A stretch of 12,586 nucleotides of DNA, from positions 1 through 12,586 of the forward strand of contig CAMPAA010000086.1 in assembly GCA_946631345.1 (NCBI GenBank). The letters are read 5' to 3'. Source of the DNA: an uncultured Verrucomicrobiota bacterium (lineage in GTDB: Bacteria > Verrucomicrobiota > Kiritimatiellia > RFP12 > UBA1067). Under the pieces are notes generated by a model. That model was not told the DNA's origin. It ran no database searches and saw nothing but the letters and a program-made list of their open reading frames with translations. How positions within the stretch are numbered: the stretch's first letter is position 1; each line of letters starts with the position of its first letter. The position numbers and the translations under genes were made by a program. Positions 1 to 6,959 of this stretch are shown here, in pieces.

Positions 1-1
1 C

Positions 2-1840
2 AACCTCGCGATGGGCGTGAGGCGGGCGAAGAACGGGGACTACGCCGCCGCAAGGCCGTACCTGGAGAGGGCGGTCGCCCGCGCCACGCAGAACTACACG
101 CGCGCGCTGGACGCCGCCCCGGAGTACTACCTGGCGCTCGTGGAGCGCGGCCTCGGCAACCTGAAGCGCGCCGAGGACCTCTTCTGGCGCTGCACGTGGC
201 GGCTCACGCACAAGAAGGAGTCGTTCATCGAGATAGCCCGCATCTGCTGCATACAGGGCAGGTACGACGAGGCCCATGACATACTTGAATACAGCGCGCT
301 GCCGCTCGGGACGCAGGAGGCGAAGATGCACACCCTGCACGCCTACCTACACCGGAAGCTGAAGGACCACCCCAACGCCAGCGAGGCGCAGAGGAAGCGC
401 TGGCGGGAGTTCGCCGCCGACAACCAGAGGAGGGCGTTCGAGTGCGACCCGCTCGAATGCTGGGGCGCGTGCGAGGAGGCGTTCGCGGCGGCGGGCGGGG
501 TGACGCCGGCGTCCGCCCGTGCCGCGCTTGCGGCGGCCGGGAGGAACCGCGGGCTCAAGGCGCAGCAGCTCCTTGAGTGCATCTGCGACTACTGGGGCCT
601 GGGCGCATGGGAGGAGGTGGCGGCGCTCAGCGGCGCGGCCCTGGAGATGGCCGCCGCCGAGAGGCCGTACCGGACGGAGGGGGCGTTGCCGCTCAAGGAC
701 ACGCTTGCCGCCTGCGGCAGCTACAGGAACCCGATGTTCACCTATTTCCGCGCCTACGCCCTCGCCAGGCTGGGGAGGTTCGGCGGGTTCCGCGCGGAGG
801 ACGCCGTCAAGGGCTGGATATACTGCTTTCCGAGTCGGCTGGAGGAGCTCGCCGTGCTCCGGTGGGCCGCCGGGCAGACGTTCGGCGACGGCATGATGCT
901 CGCCGACACGCACTACTTCCTCGGCGAGGTGCTGTGGAACATGGACCAGAAGGGGCCCGCGACGGAGTCGTGGCGGGCTGCGGCGCGGATCAACCCGAAG
1001 CACGCCCTCGCCCTGCGCTGCATCGGGTTCGCGCTTTCGCACCCCGGCACGTACTTCACCAACACCGGCGCGCCGTCCGGCGTCCCGAGCATGGAGGCGT
1101 ACGGGTACTACCTGAAGTCGCTGGAGGCCGGGCCGCACTTCCGCACGCTCGACGAGGCCGGGAAGCTCGCCGAGAGGCTGGGGCTCCCCGCCGCGGAGCG
1201 GCTTGCGCTGATGGAGAGGTACCGCGGCGTGGTGGACGAATACGACCCCTGCGTGCTCCGCCTCGCCTACACGTACAACGCGGTCGGGCGCCACGCCGAT
1301 GCGCACAGGCTCCTGACGACGCGCCGGTTCCACGTGTGGGAGGGCGGCGAAGGGCTGCTTGCGCCGTTCGTCGAGGCGTGCATCGGCCTTGGCAGGGCGG
1401 CCATGGAGAAGGGGGACTACACGACGGCGCTCAGGCACTTCGAGGAGTCCACGACGTATCCCGAGAACCTGCAGGCCGGGCGTCCCGGCGACGCCGGAAG
1501 CGAGCCTAAGAGCCGGTACCTCATGGCGCAGTGCCGGAAGGCGCTCGGCGACATGCAGGGGTACAGGGATGAGCTTGAGAGGTCGCTGAAGGGGTGGATC
1601 AAGGCCGGCGAGATGGACTACTGGCGCGTGAGGGCGCTGAGGGAGCTCGGGCGGGAAGGGGAGTGCGCCCCGCTGGTGGCCGAGCTGCGCCAGGCGATAA
1701 GGGAGCTTGAGGAGCCCCAGCCCGAGGTCATAAACGCGTACGCAAAGTTCGCGGGCGACAATTCTGCGATGGAGCGCGCGGCTAAGGCGCGAGGGAAGGC
1801 CGGGGCGCTCAGGGCGCTGCTGGAGGAGATCGACCGGTGA
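2..1840 (+). CDS. TPR-repeat protein, DUF5107-type C-terminal part (5'-truncated by window edge)
   Basis: The reading frame is open to the left edge (codons for N-L-A precede the first ATG at 11), so this is probably the C-terminal ~612 residues of a longer protein. The visible part is almost entirely helical repeat with TPR-like signatures: a paired A/L/Y pattern around NYTRALDAAPEYY, GRYDEAHDILEYSAL and KGDYTTALRHFEES. Segments such as NPMFTYFRAYALARLG and the late YPENL...G resemble the C-terminal TPR region of DUF5107 proteins. Those carry an N-terminal DUF5107 domain, which would lie upstream of this window, and their biochemical role is not established. TPR proteins usually act as protein-binding scaffolds. 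The stop overlaps the GTG start of the next gene, so it probably heads or continues the operon. Arg codon AGG is unusually frequent (I count at least 23). Family assignment is moderate; the TPR nature is secure. Confidence 0.75.
   Translation, partial: NLAMGVRRAKNGDYAAARPYLERAVARATQNYTRALDAAPEYYLALVERGLGNLKRAEDLFWRCTWRLTHKKESFIEIARICCIQGRYDEAHDILEYSALPLGTQEAKMHTLHAYLHRKLKDHPNASEAQRKRWREFAADNQRRAFECDPLECWGACEEAFAAAGGVTPASARAALAAAGRNRGLKAQQLLECICDYWGLGAWEEVAALSGAALEMAAAERPYRTEGALPLKDTLAACGSYRNPMFTYFRAYALARLGRFGGFRAEDAVKGWIYCFPSRLEELAVLRWAAGQTFGDGMMLADTHYFLGEVLWNMDQKGPATESWRAAARINPKHALALRCIGFALSHPGTYFTNTGAPSGVPSMEAYGYYLKSLEAGPHFRTLDEAGKLAERLGLPAAERLALMERYRGVVDEYDPCVLRLAYTYNAVGRHADAHRLLTTRRFHVWEGGEGLLAPFVEACIGLGRAAMEKGDYTTALRHFEESTTYPENLQAGRPGDAGSEPKSRYLMAQCRKALGDMQGYRDELERSLKGWIKAGEMDYWRVRALRELGREGECAPLVAELRQAIRELEEPQPEVINAYAKFAGDNSAMERAAKARGKAGALRALLEEIDR
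1822..1828 (+). promoter_or_regulatory. Shine-Dalgarno site fixing the GTG start at 1837
   Basis: GGAGGAG lies inside the last codons of the upstream TPR gene, with an 8-base spacer to the GTG at 1837. This strong site supports the non-ATG start, which in turn preserves a complete twin-arginine signal in the product. Confidence 0.7.
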
Positions 1841-2682
1841 GCGCCGTCACGCGGAGAGGGTTTGTGGCGGCGGCTGTTTCTGCGGCTGCCATGGCCGGCC
1901 GCGCCGCCCAGCCGGCGGTGCCTCGTCTCGGATTCCAGGTGTATGGAGTGAGAGACCTTTGCGCAAAGGATTTCCCAGGGACCCTGCGCGCCGCGCGCGA
2001 AATCGGCTTCGAGGGGGTTGAGACCGGGCGGTTCTACGGCAGGGACGCAGAGGCGCTCGGCGTGCTGGTGAGGGATTCGGGGCTCGAGCTCATCGCTCTC
2101 CAGCTGTACCCGCATGCGCTCGCTGGGTCGCAGCTTTCCGGCACGATACGCTTCTGCCGCAAATGCGGGTGCCGCAGGATAAACACGGCATGGTTCAAGG
2201 GCAGCGCGGAGAACGAGAACGATTGGCAGCTTGTCGTGAACGTGCTGAACCATGCGGCGGAGGTTTGTGCGGGGGAGGGGATAGAGGTCGCCTACCACAA
2301 CCACGATCAGGAGTTCCGCGTCCGTTTCGGCGGCAAGACGGCGTGCGAATGGATGTACGAAAGGTTCTCGCCCCTCGTGAAGCAGGAGTTCGATCCGGGC
2401 TGGTGCGTGCTCGCGGGCGGCGATCCTCTCGCCTGGCTGCGGTCGCATCCGCGCCGCAATCCGTGCGTGCACGTGATGCCGGCGATCGGCGAGGCGGAGT
2501 GCGCCGCGCTGCCGCCCGGACGGTGCGGGGTTGGTGCGGGCTGCGACAGGGTGGACTGGAGGAGGCTCGTGCCGGCCCTTGCCGCAGACGGCACCAAATG
2601 GCTGGTCGTGAAGCCCACCGCGCACCCGGACTCCATAGAAGACTTGAAATCAAGCTACAGATACCTGAAAGGAATGACATGA
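1837..2682 (+). CDS. Tat-exported sugar phosphate isomerase/epimerase-like protein (xylose isomerase-like TIM barrel, AP endonuclease family 2 fold)
   Basis: The 281-residue product begins with a twin-arginine signal (T5-R6-R7-G8-F9-V10, then an Ala-rich core and a cleavage region near A22-R-A-A-Q25), so it probably acts folded in the periplasm. The rest matches the TIM-barrel family: LGFQVYGVRD near 31-40, GFEGVETGRFYG at 58-68, the hallmark YHNHDQEF at 153-160, EFDPGW at 184-189, VH at 211-212 and a C-terminal SxxYLK. In this family Asp, His and Glu side chains bind a divalent metal used for isomerisation, epimerisation or related keto-sugar chemistry. D186 and H212 are kept. The usual HxKD after strand six reads HVMP, and the usual terminal VEQD reads VVKPT, with K259 in place of the metal-binding Glu. 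Catalysis may be altered or lost. It overlaps the upstream stop by GTGA and the downstream start by ATGA. The substrate is unknown. Confidence 0.85.
   Translation: MSAVTRRGFVAAAVSAAAMAGRAAQPAVPRLGFQVYGVRDLCAKDFPGTLRAAREIGFEGVETGRFYGRDAEALGVLVRDSGLELIALQLYPHALAGSQLSGTIRFCRKCGCRRINTAWFKGSAENENDWQLVVNVLNHAAEVCAGEGIEVAYHNHDQEFRVRFGGKTACEWMYERFSPLVKQEFDPGWCVLAGGDPLAWLRSHPRRNPCVHVMPAIGEAECAALPPGRCGVGAGCDRVDWRRLVPALAADGTKWLVVKPTAHPDSIEDLKSSYRYLKGMT
2668..2673 (+). promoter_or_regulatory. Ribosome binding site for the glycosidase start at 2679
   Basis: AAAGGA ends 5 bases before the ATG at 2679. That ATG overlaps the upstream TGA as ATGA. The site favours this start over the much longer in-frame opening that runs back into the isomerase gene, and the ATG begins a clean signal peptide. 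Confidence 0.6.
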
Positions 2683-3845
2683 AAATCAAGACACTGACAA
2701 TCGCCCTTGCGATTCCGGCGGCGGCGCTCGCCGTACGCACCGGCCCGTGGACAAAGGAACAGGCGTGGGCGTGGTATGACAAGCAGCCGTGGATACGCGG
2801 ATGCAACTACATGCCGGCTTCGGCGGCGAACCGCGTTGACCAGTGGCAGGAGCTCGGCAGCGAGGAGCGCTTCGCGGAGGTGGAGCGTGAGCTGGCGCTC
2901 GCGGAGGAGATAGGCTTCAATGCCATGCGCATCATAGTGGAGGTGCAGGGATTTGGGGTATGGCTTGCCGACCATGACGGGTTCATGGCGCGATTCGAAC
3001 GCTATCTCGCCATCCTGGACAGGCATGGGATGCGCGCCTGCGTGGTGCTGGGGAACGACTGCATGAGGCCAAAGGAGCTGTGGGAGCTGCCAAAGCCCGG
3101 TCCGCAGAAGTTCGACTGGGGCTACCATGGCGGACGCAGGCTCAGCCAGCACGGAAGCTTCCCGAACGCAGTCGGGTATTCGCCGCTGGACGATCCTGAG
3201 CTGGCGCCGAAGTTCTACGCGATGTGCGAAGAGCTGATTGCGAAATACCGCGCCGACAAGCGGATACTAATGTGGAACCTGTGGAATGAACCAGGCAACA
3301 CCAACAGAGGCGATCTTACCGGGCCGCAGATGAAGAGGCTCTTCGAGCTGGCGTGGAAGATCGACCCGGTCCAGCCGCTTGCCGCGGATCTTTGGGGCAC
3401 GTTCGGGGTGCGCGGCAAGGACGAGCGCAAGAAACGGGTGGAGGCGCTGGCCGGCGACCTTTCGGACGTGATCAGCTACCACTGCTACGGCGACTATGAG
3501 AACCAGGTGAAGGCTATAGCGTTCCTGAAGGAAAAGTACGGCAGGCCAATGCTCAACACCGAATGGCTGCACAGGATACTGCACAACGACGTGGAGACGG
3601 CCTATCCGCTGTACTACCTGGAGAAGGTGGGCTGCTTCTGCTGGGGGTTCGTGGCGGGGAAATACCAGACCTACGAGCCGTGGGAGGGGCTATGGAGGCA
3701 GGCGGAGAATGGCAATGCCGACAATCTTGACTTCACGCGCTGGCAGCACGACCTGATCAGGCCTTCCATGCGGCCGTACGACCCGAAGGAGATCAAGATC
3801 ATCAAGCGCTTCAACAGGATGGCCGACGAAAAACGCATCTGGTGA
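2679..3845 (+). CDS. Secreted GH5-like (cellulase-family) glycoside hydrolase
   Basis: The 388-residue product has a Sec signal peptide (MKIKTL, then a hydrophobic core, cleavage likely after A-L-A at 16-18). A single TIM-barrel domain of clan GH-A type follows. The N-terminal motif W24-x-KEQAWAWYDKQPW and GCNYMPASAANRVDQWQ (41-57) resembles a bacterial group often labelled cellulase-family or 1,4-beta-xylanase, in which the GCN..PS.A.N..xMWQ block is typical. WNLWNEPG carries the presumed acid/base E204, and LNTEWLHR carries the presumed nucleophile E295 at the end of strand seven, as in retaining enzymes. F/W-rich segments near 315-335 (FCWGFVAGKYQT) would line the sugar site. It overlaps the isomerase gene by ATGA, consistent with coupled synthesis for the same substrate. 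Glycoside hydrolase is secure; the polysaccharide and the exact CAZy family are not readable from sequence alone. Confidence 0.88.
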   Translation: MKIKTLTIALAIPAAALAVRTGPWTKEQAWAWYDKQPWIRGCNYMPASAANRVDQWQELGSEERFAEVERELALAEEIGFNAMRIIVEVQGFGVWLADHDGFMARFERYLAILDRHGMRACVVLGNDCMRPKELWELPKPGPQKFDWGYHGGRRLSQHGSFPNAVGYSPLDDPELAPKFYAMCEELIAKYRADKRILMWNLWNEPGNTNRGDLTGPQMKRLFELAWKIDPVQPLAADLWGTFGVRGKDERKKRVEALAGDLSDVISYHCYGDYENQVKAIAFLKEKYGRPMLNTEWLHRILHNDVETAYPLYYLEKVGCFCWGFVAGKYQTYEPWEGLWRQAENGNADNLDFTRWQHDLIRPSMRPYDPKEIKIIKRFNRMADEKRIW

Positions 3846-3891
3846 AGATGCTCCGCGCAACTTGCTTTTTGACCGTAACGGAACACAGGCC

Positions 3892-6303
3892 ATGAACGGA
3901 AAGACGGTTCTCTCATGCGCACTTGCGGCATGCGTCGCGGCGGCGTGGACAGGTGCGGCGGCGGTCGAGCTCACGGCTTCCGGCACGGAGGTGGTGACAG
4001 AGCCGAAGGCCTGCCCGACAGTCAGGTTCGCCGCCTCGGAGCTGGCGCACTTCCTCGGTCGCACGTTCGGTGCGGAGATTCCCGTAGTCACCGCGCCCAC
4101 GGCCGGGCGCATGTCAATCTTCCTCGGCGACAGCGCATGGAGCCGCGCGGCGGGCATATCTCTTGAGGGGAAGCCGCGCGACACGTTTGTGACCAAGGTG
4201 GAGAAGGGCCGCGTGTTCATCGTCGGCCGCGACGATCCACACTTCGACATAGCCCGCAACATCAAGCTGGGGCAGGGCTACGGCATGCTGATAAGCCGCG
4301 AACGCGCCACGGTGCACGGCGTGTACGACTTCCTCGAGCGCCATGCCGGGATGCGGTTCTACTTTCCGGACGAAGAGCTCGGCATCGTTGCGCCGCGCAT
4401 GGAGAGGATCGCGATCCCGGAGGGCGTGCGCGAAACCACGCCGTCTTTCCTCATCCGCAACCCGTACCTCGGCGGCGATGGCCGCTGGTTCTGCGAGGAT
4501 GCCTGGCAGGACGGCAAGGGGCGCGGCCGCGTGAAGACCCTCGAATACCTCCGACTGCGGTGCTCCACGATGAACATTCCGTGCTGCCACGGCTCCCGCC
4601 AGTTCAAGTACATCGAACGTTTCGGCAAGAAGCGCCCCGAGTGCCTTGCGCTCAAGAAGGACGGCGCGCGCTGGGACAACCCGAAAGCGAACCATGCATA
4701 TCAGCTTTGCTGGACATCGCCAGTGCTCAAGGAGGAGATGTACCAGGACGTGAAAGCATACCTCACCGGCCAGCCGGCATCGTCGCGCGGCCTCAAGAGC
4801 TGGGGAACGAACTGCCAGTACGGCGAATGGGTGGACATCATGCCGGAGGATTCCTTCCAGGGGTGCGCATGCGCGAACTGCCAGGCGGCGTACCGCCATC
4901 TGCCCGGCGACAGCCAATACGCCAGCGAGCTGATGTGGGGGTTCACCGGCGACATTGGCCGCCGCCTGATCGCGGAGGGGGTGAAGGGCAACGTCACTAT
5001 GATGGCCTACACGCCATATCGCCGCATTCCTGATGTCGCGCTGCCGACCAACGTGCACGTGATGGTCGCGGAGGGCGGCCCGTGGTCGCTCGTGGACCCG
5101 AAGCGCACGGAGCGTGAGTACGCCGAGATACGTGCCTGGGCCAAGAAGCTCGGCCATCCCGTATGGATATGGACCTATCCGCACAAGTGGGGGGCCACGC
5201 AGATAGAGGGGCTGCCGTGCATGGCGCCGCGCGCATGGGGCCGCTACTATCAGGGCATAAGCGACGCCATCTTCGGTACCTTCGCGGAGTGCGAGACGGA
5301 GAACGGCTTTTTCAACTATCTCAACTACTATGTGTTTTCGCGCGTATGCTGGGACGCGAAGATCGATATCGACTCCGTGATCGCGGAGCACCACCGCCTG
5401 ATGTTCGGTGCGGCGGCGGATGACATGGCCGCGTACTACGACCTCCTGGAGCGCAAGTGGACGCGCGACATAACCGGACGCGTGGCCGATACTCCGCTCG
5501 GCCCCGTTGCGTCCGCCCCGAGCGCGAAGGAGCTATGGTGCGGCATATTCTCGCCTGAGGTTCTGGCCGACATGGACGGCATGCTGAAGCGCGCCGCCGG
5601 CAAGGTGTCAGCAGGTTCCGTGGAGGCGAAGCGCATCGCCCTCGTGCGGCGCGAGTTCTTCGACGGACTGGTTAAGGCCGCCGCCGCGTATCGCGCAAAA
5701 CGCGAAAAGGTCGCGGCGCACGTGTACGACGCTTCCTGCGGGAAGCCGCTTGAGATCGACTGCGTGAACAGCAGGCACGGCAATGGCCATCCGCCGCCGG
5801 TCAGGACGCGCGTGGCCATCCGCCGCACCGCCACGCACTTCATCGCAGAGTTCGACTGCGAAGAGCCAATGCTCGACCAGGCGAGCGCCATCGAGCGCAA
5901 GCGCGACGAGTTCGACATGTGGCAGGACAACGGCGTGGAGATGATGCTCAACCCGTCCGGCGACGGAAGCACGATCTACCACTTCATGCTGACATCCGCC
6001 GGGTGCTTTTCCGATACCTGCATCTTCCGCAACGGTGCATCCGGCCAGACCGACCGCGAATACGATTCGCGCGCAAAGAGGTCTGTCGAGCGCACCGCCG
6101 GCGGGTGGAAGGCCACTATCGAGGTGCCGCTCGATGCGTTCGCGGGCGGCATGAAGGATTCGTTCCAGGCGAACTTCTGCCGCAGCAGGGCGATCCGCGG
6201 AAGCCTGCCGAGCTACATCATGTGGAGCCGCGAGGCATCCAACTACCACGACTTTGAGAACTTCGGCACGATCATCGTGAAAGGGGAGGCGTCGGCCAGA
6301 TGA
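3892..6303 (+). CDS. Secreted DUF4838 protein with alpha-glucuronidase-like N-terminal domain and CBM9-like C-terminal domain
   Basis: I place the start at ATG 3892 (803 residues), because it opens a signal peptide (MNGKTVLSCALAAC..., cleavage near A24). The in-frame TTG at 3862 would put a polar stretch in front of it. Residues ~25-160 resemble the small domain preceding the barrel in GH20/GH67 enzymes, ending in the typical VYDFLERHAGMRFYFP. Residues ~200-520 fit the DUF4838 domain, including the cysteine cluster C325-x-C-xx-C330 (GCACANC) that is characteristic of this family. Residues ~616-800 look like a CBM9-type carbohydrate-binding sandwich (DMWQDNGVEMMLNPSG; WKATIEVPLDAF). DUF4838 proteins are common in glycan-degrading Bacteroidota and Verrucomicrobiota relatives. 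Their activity is not generally established, though the fold suggests glycosidase activity. A 46-base gap precedes the gene, and its end overlaps queC by ATGA. Arg is mostly CGC, with few AGG, unlike the upstream genes. Confidence 0.88.
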   Translation: MNGKTVLSCALAACVAAAWTGAAAVELTASGTEVVTEPKACPTVRFAASELAHFLGRTFGAEIPVVTAPTAGRMSIFLGDSAWSRAAGISLEGKPRDTFVTKVEKGRVFIVGRDDPHFDIARNIKLGQGYGMLISRERATVHGVYDFLERHAGMRFYFPDEELGIVAPRMERIAIPEGVRETTPSFLIRNPYLGGDGRWFCEDAWQDGKGRGRVKTLEYLRLRCSTMNIPCCHGSRQFKYIERFGKKRPECLALKKDGARWDNPKANHAYQLCWTSPVLKEEMYQDVKAYLTGQPASSRGLKSWGTNCQYGEWVDIMPEDSFQGCACANCQAAYRHLPGDSQYASELMWGFTGDIGRRLIAEGVKGNVTMMAYTPYRRIPDVALPTNVHVMVAEGGPWSLVDPKRTEREYAEIRAWAKKLGHPVWIWTYPHKWGATQIEGLPCMAPRAWGRYYQGISDAIFGTFAECETENGFFNYLNYYVFSRVCWDAKIDIDSVIAEHHRLMFGAAADDMAAYYDLLERKWTRDITGRVADTPLGPVASAPSAKELWCGIFSPEVLADMDGMLKRAAGKVSAGSVEAKRIALVRREFFDGLVKAAAAYRAKREKVAAHVYDASCGKPLEIDCVNSRHGNGHPPPVRTRVAIRRTATHFIAEFDCEEPMLDQASAIERKRDEFDMWQDNGVEMMLNPSGDGSTIYHFMLTSAGCFSDTCIFRNGASGQTDREYDSRAKRSVERTAGGWKATIEVPLDAFAGGMKDSFQANFCRSRAIRGSLPSYIMWSREASNYHDFENFGTIIVKGEASAR
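6281..6289 (+). promoter_or_regulatory. Purine-rich ribosome binding site for queC
   Basis: AAGGGGAGG inside the final codons of the DUF4838 gene lies 10 bases before the ATG at 6300. The alternative in-frame ATG at 6306 would sit 16 bases away, so the site favours 6300, which also gives the ATGA overlap. Confidence 0.5.
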
Positions 6304-6959
6304 CCATGAAGGCTGTTGTTGTGCTGTCGGGCGGGCAGGACTCCGCCACCTGTCTCGCGCTTGCCGTGAGGAAGCACGGTGCTGGCCATGTGGCGGCGAT
6401 AACCTTCCGCTACGGCCAGCGCCATGCGCTTGAGACGAAGTTCGCCAAACGGCTGGCGAAGCGGTTCGGCGTGACGGTGCACAAGGTCGTGTCACTCGGG
6501 TTCTACCGCCACCTCACGACGAACGCGCTCATGTCGAAGACGGCTCACATCGGGCGCAAGAAGGGTGCGAGCTGCCCCAACACCGTGGTCGAGGGGCGCA
6601 ACGCGTTTTTCCTTCTTGCGGCTGCCGTGTGGGCCAAGGAGCTTGGCGCGACGGAACTCTACACCGGCGTGTCCGAGGCCGACTACTCCGGCTACCCGGA
6701 CTGCCGCGAAGCGTTCATCCGCGCGCAGCAGCGAACGCTCCGGCTCGCGCTGGAGTGGCCGGTAAGGATCGTGACGCCGTTCATGCACATGTCGAAGGCC
6801 GACGAGTGGGCGCTGGCCGACCGTCTCGGCATACTGTCTGTGATCGAGAACGAGACGCTCACCTGCTACAACGGCATTCCCGGGATAGGTTGCGGGAGGT
6901 GCCCCGCATGCAGGCTCAGAAACAGAGGTTACATGGAGTTCATCAAGTGCAGAAAATGA
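6300..6959 (+). CDS. queC: 7-cyano-7-deazaguanine (preQ0) synthase QueC
   Basis: QueC converts 7-carboxy-7-deazaguanine to preQ0, using ATP and ammonia, in the cytoplasmic pathway to queuosine in tRNA. The 219-residue product is of normal length for the family. It shows the N-type ATP pyrophosphatase PP-loop S10-G-G-Q-D-S15 right after the first strand, the family segment TGVSEADYSGYPDCR, and the four zinc ligands C189, C198, C201 and C204 (C-x8-C-x2-C-x2-C) at the C-terminus. Everything needed for activity appears present. Its partners (queD, queE, folE) are not in the window. It overlaps the upstream DUF4838 stop and the downstream glycosyltransferase start by ATGA at both ends, so it is probably expressed with the glycan genes. 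QueC homologues also occur in anti-phage systems, but the complete catalytic and zinc motifs and the neighbours favour the ordinary biosynthetic enzyme. Confidence 0.95.
   Translation: MTMKAVVVLSGGQDSATCLALAVRKHGAGHVAAITFRYGQRHALETKFAKRLAKRFGVTVHKVVSLGFYRHLTTNALMSKTAHIGRKKGASCPNTVVEGRNAFFLLAAAVWAKELGATELYTGVSEADYSGYPDCREAFIRAQQRTLRLALEWPVRIVTPFMHMSKADEWALADRLGILSVIENETLTCYNGIPGIGCGRCPACRLRNRGYMEFIKCRK

Noticed and set aside
347..1438. Long open frame (363 residues) on the minus strand opposite the TPR gene
   Set aside because: Its Arg/Pro/Val/Gly composition is typical of a GC-rich shadow; the plus-strand frame carries the recognisable TPR pattern.
1618..2625. 335-residue minus-strand frame across the TPR/isomerase junction
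   Set aside because: It covers two coupled plus-strand genes and shows only low-complexity Arg/Ala/His sequence.
2163..2678. N-terminal extension of the GH5-like glycosidase
   Set aside because: The frame is open upstream, but those residues are a shadow of the isomerase gene; the ATG at 2679 has a ribosome binding site and starts a signal peptide.
3862..3891. TTG start for the DUF4838 gene
   Set aside because: It would put a polar segment before a good signal peptide; ATG 3892 is preferred, although its ribosome binding site is weak.
4114..5394. Long open frame (426 residues) on the minus strand opposite the DUF4838 gene
   Set aside because: It is rich in Arg, Ala, His and Val without domain motifs and lies wholly within a gene with clear family signatures. 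Such antisense openings are expected in GC-rich DNA.
6300..6959. QueC-like anti-phage component (Qat or CBASS type)
   Set aside because: No QatA/B/D, nucleotidyltransferase or effector gene is nearby, and all QueC catalytic and zinc residues are present at normal length.
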